A stretch of DNA of 64,000 bases from Winogradskyella aurantiaca (lineage in GTDB: Bacteria; Bacteroidota; Bacteroidia; Flavobacteriales; Flavobacteriaceae). Under the pieces are notes generated by a model that was not told the origin of the DNA, did no database searches, and worked only from the letters and a program-made list of their open reading frames with translations. This document shows positions 31,696-41,632 of this stretch, one piece after another. Both the position numbers and the translations under genes were made by a program. How positions within the stretch are numbered: position 1 is the stretch's first letter; every line of letters begins with the position of its first letter. The stretch lies in the NCBI RefSeq assembly GCF_003362725.1, contig NZ_QKTV01000002.1, forward strand, positions 353,741 to 417,740, written 5' to 3'.

Positions 31696-34308
31696 TTACT
31701 CTATAAATGATCTCACGGCCTTTAATGCCTCATCTAATCCAGCAGGGTTTTTACCACCCGCAGTTGCAAAAAATGGCTGACCGCCTCCACCTCCTTGAAT
31801 ATGCTTACCTAATTCTCTAACAATCTGTCCGGCATTTAATTCGCGATCTGTAGCTAATTCTTTTGAAATGTAGCAGGTTAAAATGGCCTTACCACCATGA
31901 TCAGAACCGAATAGTAGAAACAAGTTATCCTTAAGAGCCCCCATATCAAATGCAAGGTTCTTAGAAGCCGCAGCATCAAGATCCAGCCTAGTAGCTAAAA
32001 AGTTAACACCATTAATATCTTGAGTCTTCGCCAATAAATCGGTTTTAAGGCTCTTAACCTTATCCCTTTTTAAACCTTCAAGTTCTTTCTTAAGTTGTGC
32101 ATTCTCATTCTGTAATTGAGAAATGGCTTTGGCCGGTTCATTGTTGGATTTGAGAACCTCTTTAACAGCTATATAGTTTTGCTCCACCTCTTCAAAATAC
32201 CTGCCAACTGCTCTGTTGGTAATGGCCTCAATCCTTCTAATTCCTGCCGCAATAGCACTTTCTGATTTAATTTTAAAATACCAAATATCCCTGGTATTCG
32301 AAACATGGGTCCCACCGCATAACTCCATGGATTTTCCAAAACGAATAGCTCGTACTACATCTCCATACTTTTCACCAAATAGGGCTAAAGCTCCTTGATC
32401 CAAAGCCGTTTGTAAAGGAATTTGGCGCTGTTCCTCCAGAGGAAGTCTGTCTCTAATCCGGGCATTGACAAAGTCTTCAATTTCCTGGAGCTCTTCAGGA
32501 CTTACTTTCTTAAAATGCGAAAAATCAAAGCGCAAAGATTTAGGTTGAACTAGTGATCCTTTCTGCTCTACATGTGTCCCTAATATGGTCCTTAAAGCCT
32601 GATGAAGAAGGTGTGTAGCAGTGTGATTACAAGCGGAAAGGTGTCTGCTTTCCTCACCAACAATTGCCTTGAACGTTTGTGTAAGGTCCTTAGGAAGAGC
32701 CTTCGTTTCATGAATAATCACATTATTCTCTTTCTTGGTGGTCCATATATAGATAACATCTCCATTTGGCGCCTCCAAAGCACCACCATCACCAACCTGA
32801 CCACCACCTTCAGGATAAAATGGGGTTAAATTAAAGACTAAATGATAACGCTCCTCTTTTTGCTGAATCACCTTACGATATCTGGTAATTCGTACATCAG
32901 CAGTTAAAACATCATAACCAATAAACTCTTCTATGTCGTCGTCTTCAAGAATTACCCAATCCGAAGTTTCTGAAGCAGCTGCCGCTCGAGAACGATCCTT
33001 TTGCTTTTGCATTTCTGATTCAAATCCTTCAGTATCAACTTCATAACCCTTTTCCTTGGCTATTAACTGGGTTAAATCTAAAGGAAATCCATAGGTATCA
33101 TATAACTCAAAAGCACGCTTTCCTGAAACAAGTTCGCCTTCAGTTGTCTTATCCAAGACTCGATCCATCATCATCAAACCTTGATCTAAAGTCTTTAAGA
33201 ACGATTGTTCTTCCTCTTTTATAACGTTGTGAATAATTCGTTCCTGAGCTTTTAATTCAGGGAAAGCCTCATATAGTTGGTCACTTAGTGTCCTTGAAAG
33301 CTTATAGATAAAAGGCTCTTTCTCATTTAAAAAGGTAAATCCATATCTAATTGCACGTCTGAGAATACGTCTAATAACATAACCTGCCCCTGAATTCCCT
33401 GGCAATTGTCCATCTGCAATTGAGAAGGCCACTGCCCTGATGTGATCGGCTATAACACGAATAGCAACATCGACCTTGTCATCCTTACCATAGGTAGAAT
33501 CTGTAATAGTTTCAATTTCACGAATTAGAGGAGTAAACACATCGGTGTCGTAATTTGACTGAACACCTTGTAACACCATACACAAGCGCTCGAAGCCCAT
33601 ACCAGTATCAATATGTTTATAAGGAAGGGATTCCAGACTGCCATTGGCCTTTCTATTGTACTCCATAAAGACCAAATTCCATATCTCAACAACCTGAGGA
33701 TGGTCCATATTCACCAGATCCTTACCATCAACTTGAGCTCGTTCTTCATCAGTACGTATGTCCACATGAATCTCACTACAAGGCCCACATGGTCCTTGCT
33801 CACCCATTTCCCAAAAATTATCTTTTTTGTTCCCTTTTAAAATACGGTCTTCAGAAATGTATTTCTTCCAGATATTGAAGGCCTCTTGATCCAAAGACAA
33901 TCCATCTTCCTTATCTCCTTCAAAAATGGTGACATATAACTTATCCTTGTCAATTTTATAAATCTCAGTAAGCAACTCCCAGGCCCAGGCAATGGCCTCT
34001 TCTTTAAAATAATCTCCAAAACTCCAATTGCCCAACATTTCAAACAAGGTATGATGGTACGTATCATAACCGACCTCTTCCAAATCGTTATGTTTACCTG
34101 AGACACGTAAACACTTTTGAGAATCTGTAATTCTTGGTTTCTTTGGTTCGGCATTTCCCAAAAAATATTCTTTAAAAGGGGCCATACCCGAATTAACAAA
34201 CATTAGGGTAGGATCGTTTTTCACAACCATCGGGGCCGATGGCACTACTAAATGATCTTTGGATTTAAAAAACTCTAAGAATTTAGATCTTATATCCCTG
34301 GATTTCAT
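31696..34308 (-). CDS. alaS: Alanine--tRNA ligase
   Basis: An 870-residue class II aminoacyl-tRNA synthetase. Catalytic core motifs are visible at the N-terminus ([10 protein letters not shown]), the editing domain has H-T-A-T-H-L-L-H and the downstream C-x-G-G-T-H, and the C-terminal DHHA1 domain ends with [10 protein letters not shown]. The alternative GTG at 34323 adds five non-typical residues and is not preferred. GSCFA follows 4 nt later. Confidence 0.95.
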   Translation of the reverse strand: MKSRDIRSKFLEFFKSKDHLVVPSAPMVVKNDPTLMFVNSGMAPFKEYFLGNAEPKKPRITDSQKCLRVSGKHNDLEEVGYDTYHHTLFEMLGNWSFGDYFKEEAIAWAWELLTEIYKIDKDKLYVTIFEGDKEDGLSLDQEAFNIWKKYISEDRILKGNKKDNFWEMGEQGPCGPCSEIHVDIRTDEERAQVDGKDLVNMDHPQVVEIWNLVFMEYNRKANGSLESLPYKHIDTGMGFERLCMVLQGVQSNYDTDVFTPLIREIETITDSTYGKDDKVDVAIRVIADHIRAVAFSIADGQLPGNSGAGYVIRRILRRAIRYGFTFLNEKEPFIYKLSRTLSDQLYEAFPELKAQERIIHNVIKEEEQSFLKTLDQGLMMMDRVLDKTTEGELVSGKRAFELYDTYGFPLDLTQLIAKEKGYEVDTEGFESEMQKQKDRSRAAAASETSDWVILEDDDIEEFIGYDVLTADVRITRYRKVIQQKEERYHLVFNLTPFYPEGGGQVGDGGALEAPNGDVIYIWTTKKENNVIIHETKALPKDLTQTFKAIVGEESRHLSACNHTATHLLHQALRTILGTHVEQKGSLVQPKSLRFDFSHFKKVSPEELQEIEDFVNARIRDRLPLEEQRQIPLQTALDQGALALFGEKYGDVVRAIRFGKSMELCGGTHVSNTRDIWYFKIKSESAIAAGIRRIEAITNRAVGRYFEEVEQNYIAVKEVLKSNNEPAKAISQLQNENAQLKKELEGLKRDKVKSLKTDLLAKTQDINGVNFLATRLDLDAAASKNLAFDMGALKDNLFLLFGSDHGGKAILTCYISKELATDRELNAGQIVRELGKHIQGGGGGQPFFATAGGKNPAGLDEALKAVRSFIE

Positions 34309-34415
34309 ATGCTTATCTTGCACATTATCATTTGTTTAATCTTATACTTTATTTAAACCAAGCAGATGGCTAGTTTTCAAAATAGTACAGATTACAAGAG
34401 ATAATGCATTTTTAT

Positions 34416-34423
34416 TAAATTTG
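34416..34423 (+). promoter_or_regulatory. Bacteroidota -7 promoter element TAAATTTG
   Basis: Exact TAnnTTTG match in the alaS / M23-peptidase divergent region, 94 nt before the M23 ATG. No convincing -33 element. Confidence 0.35.
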
Positions 34424-34517
34424 TTCTTCGTCTATTGTTTGCGTATGTACACATTGAACACAGCTCTGCATTGAGATACAGGTTCATTTTAGCTGCAAAA
34501 ATAGCATAATTTGATTT

Positions 34518-35489
34518 ATGGCTAAGGTAAAATACTACTACGATCCAGATACACTTTCTTATAGAAAAATAGAGAAAAAGAAACGTCGTACCTTCACTTA
34601 TGCGCTCGGTTTTGTGGTCGCTTCGGCATTATTTGGATTTATAATAGTAGTTATAGCTAGTTATTACATTCAATCCCCTAAAGAACGTGAATTAGCTCGG
34701 GAATTGGAGAATATGGAACTGCAATATGAGCTTCTAAATAGGCGCATGGATGATGCCATATCTGCCCTTGAAAATGTAGAAGAACGAGACAATTCGATTT
34801 ACAGACTCTATTTTGAAGCCAATCCAATACCTAAGGAGCAACGTCGCGCTGGTTTTGGTGGTGTCAATCGATACAAGAAGTACCAGGGCTATGACAATAC
34901 TAGATTGATAGCGGAGAGTAATCAGAAATTAGACATCTTGGAGAAAGCGATTGTGGTGCAGTCTAAATCCTTAGATGAGATCGCTAAACTAGCTGAAGAT
35001 AAAGAGAAATTTTTGGCTGCAATACCGGCTATTCAACCTGTAAGGAATAAAGATTTAACGCGTATGGCATCTGGTTATGGTTACCGAACCGACCCATTTA
35101 CTAAAGTTAGAAAATTCCATTACGGTATGGACTTTACGGCTAAACGAGGAACCCCTATCTATGCCACCGGTGATGGAGTTGTTACCAGAGCAGATAACAG
35201 ATCCTCTGGGTATGGCAAACATATTAGAATAGATCACGGTTATGGTTATGTGAGTCTCTATGCGCATTTGTACAAGTACAATGTTCGAAAAAACCAAAAA
35301 GTAAAGCGTGGTGACATTATAGGATTTGTTGGTAGTACCGGACGTTCCCAGGCTCCTCATTTGCATTACGAAGTATCTAAAGATGGTAATCGAATAAACC
35401 CCATTAATTTCTACTATGGAAATCTATCCGCAGCAGAATTCAATGAATTGCTCCAACAGGCCTCTTTAGAAAACCAATCACTAGACTAA
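34518..35489 (+). CDS. M23 family metallopeptidase with coiled coil
   Basis: A 323-residue inner-membrane-anchored cell-wall endopeptidase. A basic N-terminus leads into a transmembrane helix (about 27-50), then a coiled coil (about 54-90 and 130-165), then an M23/LytM domain. The zinc ligands are visible: H-Y-G-M-D (His201, Asp205) and H-L-H-Y-E-V (His281, His283), so the enzyme should be active rather than a degenerate EnvC/NlpD-type. It may cut peptidoglycan cross-links. MerR, LemA and TPM genes follow in the same direction. Confidence 0.92.
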   Translation: MAKVKYYYDPDTLSYRKIEKKKRRTFTYALGFVVASALFGFIIVVIASYYIQSPKERELARELENMELQYELLNRRMDDAISALENVEERDNSIYRLYFEANPIPKEQRRAGFGGVNRYKKYQGYDNTRLIAESNQKLDILEKAIVVQSKSLDEIAKLAEDKEKFLAAIPAIQPVRNKDLTRMASGYGYRTDPFTKVRKFHYGMDFTAKRGTPIYATGDGVVTRADNRSSGYGKHIRIDHGYGYVSLYAHLYKYNVRKNQKVKRGDIIGFVGSTGRSQAPHLHYEVSKDGNRINPINFYYGNLSAAEFNELLQQASLENQSLD

Positions 35490-35490
35490 G

Positions 35491-35820
35491 ATGCAAATAG
35501 ATTTACCAGAGAAACGTTATTACGGTATTGGGGAAGTGGCCAAAGCATTTGATGTCAATACATCGCTCATACGATTTTGGGAGAAAGAATTTGACATTCT
35601 TAAACCCAAAAAAAATGCCAAGGGCAACCGAAAGTTCACTCCAGAAGATATCAAAAACTTAAAGTTTATTTACCATCTGGTTAAGGAACGGGGCTTTACC
35701 TTAGAAGGAGCTAAAATTCATTTAAAGGAAAACAAAAAACAATCTTTAAATACCTATGACATCATTTCAAAACTGGAAAATGTCAAGGCCGAACTCTTAA
35801 AAATTAAATCAAATCTTTAA
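35491..35820 (+). CDS. MerR family transcriptional regulator
   Basis: A 109-residue MerR-like protein: winged HTH at the N-terminus (Y-Y-G-I-G-E-V-A-K-A-F-D-V-N-T-S-L-I-R-F-W-E-K) and a short C-terminal helix, without an effector domain or metal-binding Cys. This size is common in Bacteroidota, where it follows the M23 peptidase gene (1-nt gap here). Targets are unknown. Confidence 0.9.
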   Translation: MQIDLPEKRYYGIGEVAKAFDVNTSLIRFWEKEFDILKPKKNAKGNRKFTPEDIKNLKFIYHLVKERGFTLEGAKIHLKENKKQSLNTYDIISKLENVKAELLKIKSNL

Positions 35821-35832
35821 TCAATAAGTATT

Positions 35833-36429
35833 ATGAAAAAGTGGCTTCCATTAATTATTGCGGTAATTGTAATATTTGGAATTTATCGCTGGGCTGTAGG
35901 CTTTAACAATACTGCAGTCGAATATGAAGCAAATGCCAAAACAGCATGGTCCAATGTAGAAAGCGCCTATCAACGACGCAACGATCTCATAGGTAATTTA
36001 GTTAAGACCGTACAAGGAGCTGCCGATTTTGAGCGCAGCACCCTGACAGAAGTTATTGAAGCCCGATCCAAAGCCACCTCAGTGAATATTGACGCTAACA
36101 ACCTAACACCAGAATCGATTTCGGCATTTCAAAATGCACAAAGTGGCTTATCTGGTGCCTTGTCTAAATTACTTGTTTCAGTTGAGCGTTATCCTGAGTT
36201 AAAGGCCAATCAAAACTTCCTGGAACTGCAAAGTCAGTTAGAGGGTACGGAGAACCGTATAAACGTAGAACGAAATCGTTACAATGAAGCAGTGAATACC
36301 TATGACATCCACACTACCAAATTTCCAGGGACCCTTCTTGCGGGAATTTTTGGATTTGAAGAAATGCCCAGATATAAAGCAGACCCAGGCAGTGAAAAAG
36401 CTCCTGACGTAGATTTTAATTTCGACTAA
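35833..36429 (+). CDS. LemA family protein
   Basis: A 198-residue protein with an N-terminal transmembrane helix (about 5-22) and the LemA helical bundle, with A-W-S-N-V-E-S-A-Y-Q-R-R-N-D-L-I-G-N-L-V and E-L-Q-S-Q-L-E-G-T-E-N-R-I. Function is unclear. It is followed by two TPM-domain genes, a recurrent LemA-TPM-TPM cluster associated with membrane protein quality control or envelope stress. Confidence 0.92.
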   Translation: MKKWLPLIIAVIVIFGIYRWAVGFNNTAVEYEANAKTAWSNVESAYQRRNDLIGNLVKTVQGAADFERSTLTEVIEARSKATSVNIDANNLTPESISAFQNAQSGLSGALSKLLVSVERYPELKANQNFLELQSQLEGTENRINVERNRYNEAVNTYDIHTTKFPGTLLAGIFGFEEMPRYKADPGSEKAPDVDFNFD

Positions 36430-36431
36430 GC

Positions 36432-36869
36432 ATGTCTCTACTTGAAGACTTTTTATCAGCCGATGAAGAATCTCAAGTAATTGAGGCCATTAGACATGCC
36501 GAAAACAGAACTTCTGGTGAAATTCGAGTTCATTTAGAAAAAACCTGGGATGGAGATGTCTACGAACACGCTCTCGAGATATTCTATGCTTTAAAAATGG
36601 ACAACACCAAGCAGCAAAATGGCGTCTTAATCTATGTCGCTGTTGAAAAGCGGCAATTTGTTATTCTTGGAGATAAAGGTATTAATGACCTTGTTGATGA
36701 TGATTTTTGGAACAGTACCAGAGATCATATTGTGGAGCATTTTAAAATGGGTGCCTACGCCAAAGGTCTTATCCAGGGCATAAAAGAGGCTGGGGAAGCT
36801 TTATCCAACTTCTTTCCCTGGGAGCATGGAGATACAGACGAATTAGACAATTCTATTTCAAGAGGCTGA
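36432..36869 (+). CDS. TPM domain-containing protein (soluble form)
   Basis: A 145-residue TPM (TLP18.3/Psb32/MOLO-1) domain without signal peptide or transmembrane helix. Landmarks are A-E-N-R-T-S-G-E-I-R-V-H-L, N-G-V-L-I-Y-V-A-V-E-K-R-Q-F-V-I-L-G-D-K-G-I. TPM domains bind metals or act as phosphatase-like/chaperone modules. It starts 2 nt after lemA and its stop overlaps the next ATG by one base. Confidence 0.88.
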   Translation: MSLLEDFLSADEESQVIEAIRHAENRTSGEIRVHLEKTWDGDVYEHALEIFYALKMDNTKQQNGVLIYVAVEKRQFVILGDKGINDLVDDDFWNSTRDHIVEHFKMGAYAKGLIQGIKEAGEALSNFFPWEHGDTDELDNSISRG

Positions 36870-37633
36870 TGAAGACCATATTATTTTTATTTCTATTGAG
36901 TTATGGCTTTGCTGTTAGCGCTCAGTATGAAATACCTCCTATCCCTAAAGACCAGACTAGTCTTTATGATTATTATAATTTACTGAACCCAAGTCAAAAA
37001 AAGGCACTTGAGAACAAGTTGGTACGATATTCAGATTCTACCTCAACTCAAATTGTTATCGCTATTATTGCATCAACAGAGGGTGAGTACATCAATTATT
37101 TAGGAGCCCAATGGGCAGAACAATGGGGAATTGGCCAGGAAAAGGAAGATAATGGCATTTTAATTTTATTAGCGAGAGATGACCGTCAAATTGGAATTAA
37201 TACTGGTCGTGGTATTGAGCCCTATTTGACAGATGCCTTAAGCAAGCGCATCATCAATCGTGATATCATCCCTTATTTTAAGAAAAACGACTATTATGGG
37301 GGCCTTGATCGTGGCACAGATGCCATTTTCGAGGTGTTATCAGGCACCTACAAAGGCACTAGAAAAGCATCCAATGAAGGCTCTCCTATTGGGTTTATTT
37401 TCATCCTAATTCTATTTATCATTATTATTATTGCCCTGTCCAAATCTAAGGGTGGTGGAGGCTCAGGTGGACGACGCAGACGATCTGGCGGTCTCCTTGA
37501 AGCTATCATCTTGAGCAATATGGGACGTGGCAGCTACTCAAGTGGCTCTGGAGGCTTTGGAAGTGGCGGAGGTTTTGGCGGTGGTTTTGGCGGTGGCAGC
37601 TTTGGTGGTGGCGGTGCTTCTGGTGGCTGGTAG
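36869..37633 (+). CDS. TPM domain-containing exported membrane protein (YgcG-like)
   Basis: A 254-residue protein: signal peptide (about 1-18), TPM domain (about 25-150) with N-G-I-L-I-L-L-A-R-D-D-R-Q-I-G-I-N-T-G-R-G, a transmembrane helix (about 172-192), then a strongly glycine-rich C-terminal tail with short S-G-G-x-F-G-G repeats to the end. This YgcG-like layout accompanies LemA in many bacteria. The ATG overlaps the upstream TPM stop by one base. It converges with the lectin gene with 1 nt between stops. Confidence 0.9.
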   Translation: MKTILFLFLLSYGFAVSAQYEIPPIPKDQTSLYDYYNLLNPSQKKALENKLVRYSDSTSTQIVIAIIASTEGEYINYLGAQWAEQWGIGQEKEDNGILILLARDDRQIGINTGRGIEPYLTDALSKRIINRDIIPYFKKNDYYGGLDRGTDAIFEVLSGTYKGTRKASNEGSPIGFIFILILFIIIIIALSKSKGGGGSGGRRRRSGGLLEAIILSNMGRGSYSSGSGGFGSGGGFGGGFGGGSFGGGGASGGW

Positions 37634-37634
37634 A

Positions 37635-40121
37635 CTAACGTTTCAGAGCAAAGTGGCCTGTTAACACCCTTCCCTCTTCTAACTCAGCAATAAACCAATA
37701 GTCGTTAGCGGGTAAAAGTGATCCATTATAAGTTCCATCCCAAAAGGAATTGGTAGTGGTTAATGTTGTTATTAATTTTCCATGTCTGTTAAAGATTGAA
37801 ACCACACCTACAAAGGGGAAATTACTATTAAAGCCTGAAATACCCCAGGTATCATTTCTGCCATCACCATTGGGTGTGAAAAATTTAGGATACCCAACAA
37901 CCGATACCTCCTCTGAACTGACACCGCATCCACCTTTAATATCCTTTACATAAACAGTGATTACACCTGGAGGTACATTGGTGAATATGTTGGATGATTG
38001 GAATGGCCCAAAAGCGCTGTCTATAGAATAGATATATTCACCAGATCCAGAAACGTCAACTGATATCGTATTTAATTCACCAACCGGATCAACTTCTATT
38101 TCCTCAATCATGGCCACCTCCGAAGGCAAAACAGTTATGGTCCTAAAATTAGAACAACCCATAACCTCAGAAACTTCTACACTGTAGGTCCCTGGTTCAT
38201 TAACTTCAATTGCTATAGTTGTTTCACCTGTAGACCAGTTGTAATAGTAATTATTAGGAATACCTTCAAGCAATCCTCCATCAATAACTATGGAATCAGG
38301 GAAAGAATTCAGACAGTAATAAACAGTCTCATCGGGCTTGAGCTTGGGAAGCCCCCTCACTACTAATTCAACTTCATTAATTCCAAAACAATTATTCCCC
38401 TCTTGCAAGCGAACATAAATAATCTGGTAATAAGGCTTGGTATTGCTATAAATGGTTGGTAGTTGATTACTTTGTGTCAAGGCATCTTCATATGATTCGA
38501 AATAAGCCGTTGTAACTCCCGACCCAGGATTGACATTTACCTGATCATCAGCTTCAGATAAATCGAATGTAGTAAAACCATCTTCTTGAAAATCATCACA
38601 TTCTTCTAGATAGGCACTATTGGATTGCGCCGCTGTGACATTTAACTCTATTTGACTGACGTTAACACAGCCTGTTATTGTATTTCTGACTCTGGCAAAA
38701 ACAATTTGTCCATTAAATTGATTCGTATAAACCTGACTGTCTATGCGTTCTGTTAGCAGAGCATCTTCGTAATGCCAAACTTCCCGGTTTGTTAAATCCC
38801 CACCGGCAACATCATTATCATATAAAGAGAGATTGAATAGTGAAATACCATCAGAATCACCTTCACTATCGCATTGCGTCACAGATTGATTAATGGCATC
38901 TGGAATATCATTAATAGAAACACTCAGCGGAGAGACTCCACCAACAGGACAGGATAAAAACCTCGGAGAAATCCAGAATGTTTGACTAGTATTTAACGTC
39001 ACAGTATAGGTCTCACCAATATGAAGCAAGTTATCCGCAGCAGGAGAATCATACCAGTAATACGCATCTGCATTTCCAGAAACAGAAAGTTCGTGAGTGC
39101 CAGGTCCACAAACAGATAAATTTACAATTTCAACTTGAGGCATATTAATTACCGAGCTAGCCGATAAGCTTATTTCAGGTTCATCGGGCATACCTCCAAA
39201 CTCAATAATATAGCCTCTGGGGTAATAGGGATTGCTTGGATCAGTTCCTCCTGAATCAATTGGTAGATCATTCCAAGACCCAAATAAATCCGGATCAATA
39301 TTATTACCACATCCAGCAACTGAATTGTCGGTAATATGTGCATAGTCCTCATTACCGCCAAAATCGTTAGGTTCACCACAATTCCAGAAAGCAAACTGAC
39401 CTGCCGGAGGAGCACCACTAACGGCTCCTTCCCAAAAAACAGTTCCCGCTTCGGGGCCCGTGACCCATTTCCAAATTCCTTCAGTTTCCTCATCCGAACC
39501 ACCAATCCATCCTGTTCCTGGACTCTGCTCACCAGCCAGTTGCGCTTCTTCCTGTGAAGTTAAGGTGACCAGATATCCTTGAAGCCCAAAATACGTTTCC
39601 GCTGCGGCAGCATCACGTGCCTCATTCCAACTTATACCTGAGGCAGCAACGTACTGATAGTAATGGCCTGTAGATGGTAAATAACTAGCGGTACCTAGAT
39701 TTATTGAGATTGATCTATTTGCTGTGTAAACCGATTGATCTGTCTGAAAGGCTACATTTTCTATGGCCACTTCATAGGCATCAAATGTTGCTGTCCCAGA
39801 AAGTGTGAGTATTCCTTCGGATGGTGACCATGTACTTGTAATACCAGATCCTGTTCCGCCAAATGTTAGAAGATCCTGGCCACCTTGATAGCCTTCAGAA
39901 ATTTGAATAAAAACCTGGTCCAAAGTACCACTGGTTGAACTACCGTTGGTAATTTCCACCGATTCAACAATTGGTATTGGAGCTTCTGGACAATAGTATT
40001 GATTGTGCGTCACTGTAATACCTAAGACTTCACTACCTTGAGGAGGCGGACCCTGGGCAAATGAAATGGCAGAAACTAAATGAATAAGGTATACTATTCT
40101 AAGATTTGGACGGCGCATCAA
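37635..40121 (-). CDS. T9SS type B cargo with a C-type lectin domain
   Basis: An 828-residue secreted protein. A signal peptide (about 1-22) precedes a beta-rich N-terminal domain, then a C-type lectin-like domain (about 150-312) with W-I-G-G-S-D-E-E-T-E-G, the Ca-binding E-P-N motif (about 250) and W-N-D. E-P-N is the mannose/fucose-type variant in animal lectins. PKD/Ig-like domains follow (about 400-680), ending with a type B sorting domain beginning F-F-T-P-N-G-D-G-R-N-D-T-W. T9SS would export and attach or release it. The stop lies 1 nt from that of the convergent TPM gene; the sugar specificity is inferred. Confidence 0.9.
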   Translation of the reverse strand: MMRRPNLRIVYLIHLVSAISFAQGPPPQGSEVLGITVTHNQYYCPEAPIPIVESVEITNGSSTSGTLDQVFIQISEGYQGGQDLLTFGGTGSGITSTWSPSEGILTLSGTATFDAYEVAIENVAFQTDQSVYTANRSISINLGTASYLPSTGHYYQYVAASGISWNEARDAAAAETYFGLQGYLVTLTSQEEAQLAGEQSPGTGWIGGSDEETEGIWKWVTGPEAGTVFWEGAVSGAPPAGQFAFWNCGEPNDFGGNEDYAHITDNSVAGCGNNIDPDLFGSWNDLPIDSGGTDPSNPYYPRGYIIEFGGMPDEPEISLSASSVINMPQVEIVNLSVCGPGTHELSVSGNADAYYWYDSPAADNLLHIGETYTVTLNTSQTFWISPRFLSCPVGGVSPLSVSINDIPDAINQSVTQCDSEGDSDGISLFNLSLYDNDVAGGDLTNREVWHYEDALLTERIDSQVYTNQFNGQIVFARVRNTITGCVNVSQIELNVTAAQSNSAYLEECDDFQEDGFTTFDLSEADDQVNVNPGSGVTTAYFESYEDALTQSNQLPTIYSNTKPYYQIIYVRLQEGNNCFGINEVELVVRGLPKLKPDETVYYCLNSFPDSIVIDGGLLEGIPNNYYYNWSTGETTIAIEVNEPGTYSVEVSEVMGCSNFRTITVLPSEVAMIEEIEVDPVGELNTISVDVSGSGEYIYSIDSAFGPFQSSNIFTNVPPGVITVYVKDIKGGCGVSSEEVSVVGYPKFFTPNGDGRNDTWGISGFNSNFPFVGVVSIFNRHGKLITTLTTTNSFWDGTYNGSLLPANDYWFIAELEEGRVLTGHFALKR

Positions 40122-40127
40122 TGCTCG

Positions 40128-41432
40128 TTATTTTTTTCGCATATAAACTGTAACGGGAATGCCATGAAAGTCAAACTGTTCTCGGAGTTTATTTTCCAGA
40201 AAGCGTTTATAAGGATCTCTAACGTATTGTGGTAAATTACAGAAAAATGCAAATTGGGGTTGCGGTGTTGGCAATTGGGTAATAAATTTAATCTTAACGT
40301 ATTTTCCCTTGTAAGCAGGTGGTGGGTTCTTGTCAATAATTGGTAATAAGGTATCATTTAGAACACGTGTTTTTATACGCTTAGATCTATTTTTATACAC
40401 CTCAACTGCCGTTTCTATAGCTTTAAAAATCCTTTGCTTGTTTAAAACCGAAATAAATACAATTGGCACATCGGTAAATGGAGCTATCTCTTTCCGTATA
40501 TGATTCTCAAATTCTTTGGCAGTTTTATTATTCTTTTCAACCAAATCCCATTTGTTAACCAGAATAACCACTCCTTTTCTATTGCGCTCAGCAAGCCAGA
40601 AAATATTTTGTACTTGCCCATCGAAGCCACGCGTTGCATCTAATAAAAGTAAACATACATCGGCATGTTCGATGGCTCGAATACTTCTCATAACCGAATA
40701 AAACTCAAGATCCTCCTTAACCTTGGATTTTCTTCTAATTCCAGCGGTATCAACCAAATTAAATTCAAATCCAAACCTATTGTACTTGGTATCGATTGAA
40801 TCCCTTGTGGTACCAGCAATATCGGTTACAATATATCGGTCTTCGCCAATGAGTGCATTTATAAAGGATGATTTACCAGCATTTGGTCTACCAACTACCG
40901 CAAAACGAGGTAACTCATCAACCTCTTCTTCCACATCATCTGGCAGAACTTTTACCAAAGCATCTAGGAGCTCTCCAGTACCACTGCCATTTATACTGGC
41001 AATATTATAATACTCACCGAGCCCTAGACTGTAGAATTCAACAGCATCCTCAGCTCTTTTATTATTATCTACTTTGTTTACAGCTAGAAAAACAGGTTTC
41101 TCAACTTTCCGCAAAAGTTTGGCTACTACCTCATCCATTCCCGTAACACCAGACTCCACATCTACCATAAAGATAATGGCATCGGCCTCATCAATAGCTA
41201 ATTCTACCTGTTTATCGATCTCGGCTTCAAATATATCGTCACTTCCAATAACATATCCGCCAGTATCAATTAAAGAAAACTCTTTTCCGTTCCAATCACT
41301 CTTGCCATAATGACGATCTCTGGTCACTCCACTCACAGCATCCACAATAGCCTCTCTTCTTTGAATTAGTCTATTAAAAAATGTGGATTTTCCAACATTT
41401 GGCCGTCCTACAATGGCTACTAAATTTCCCAT
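40128..41432 (-). CDS. der: Ribosome biogenesis GTPase Der (EngA)
   Basis: A 434-residue GTPase with two G domains and a KH-like C-terminal domain. First P-loop G-R-P-N-V-G-K-S-T (about 8-16) with D-T-G-G; second P-loop G-R-P-N-A-G-K-S-S (about 180-188) with D-T-A-G-I and N-K-W-D. The C-terminal K-I-K-F-I-T-Q and [12 protein letters not shown] are conserved. It acts in 50S subunit assembly. A TACCTTTG promoter box lies 16 nt upstream. Confidence 0.96.
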   Translation of the reverse strand: MGNLVAIVGRPNVGKSTFFNRLIQRREAIVDAVSGVTRDRHYGKSDWNGKEFSLIDTGGYVIGSDDIFEAEIDKQVELAIDEADAIIFMVDVESGVTGMDEVVAKLLRKVEKPVFLAVNKVDNNKRAEDAVEFYSLGLGEYYNIASINGSGTGELLDALVKVLPDDVEEEVDELPRFAVVGRPNAGKSSFINALIGEDRYIVTDIAGTTRDSIDTKYNRFGFEFNLVDTAGIRRKSKVKEDLEFYSVMRSIRAIEHADVCLLLLDATRGFDGQVQNIFWLAERNRKGVVILVNKWDLVEKNNKTAKEFENHIRKEIAPFTDVPIVFISVLNKQRIFKAIETAVEVYKNRSKRIKTRVLNDTLLPIIDKNPPPAYKGKYVKIKFITQLPTPQPQFAFFCNLPQYVRDPYKRFLENKLREQFDFHGIPVTVYMRKK

Positions 41433-41448
41433 ACTAAAAAATTGGCTA

Positions 41449-41456
41449 CAAAGGTA
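41449..41456 (-). promoter_or_regulatory. Bacteroidota -7 promoter element TACCTTTG for der
   Basis: Exact TAnnTTTG match on the minus strand, 16 nt before the der ATG. Confidence 0.5.
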
Positions 41457-41632
41457 GAAAAAAACCCAAGGTAGCTAGCTAAATATCAGATATAAAGCAC
41501 CCTTATATGCTCAACCGTGCAAGGATAATTTGAATAGTTCTTGTTAATTGCCTTGTTAATAAAACAAGTATTCTAAAACCAACTAACCTCGGCTTTTTCC
41601 TAATTTTATAGCATCAATCGTCACTAATAAAA

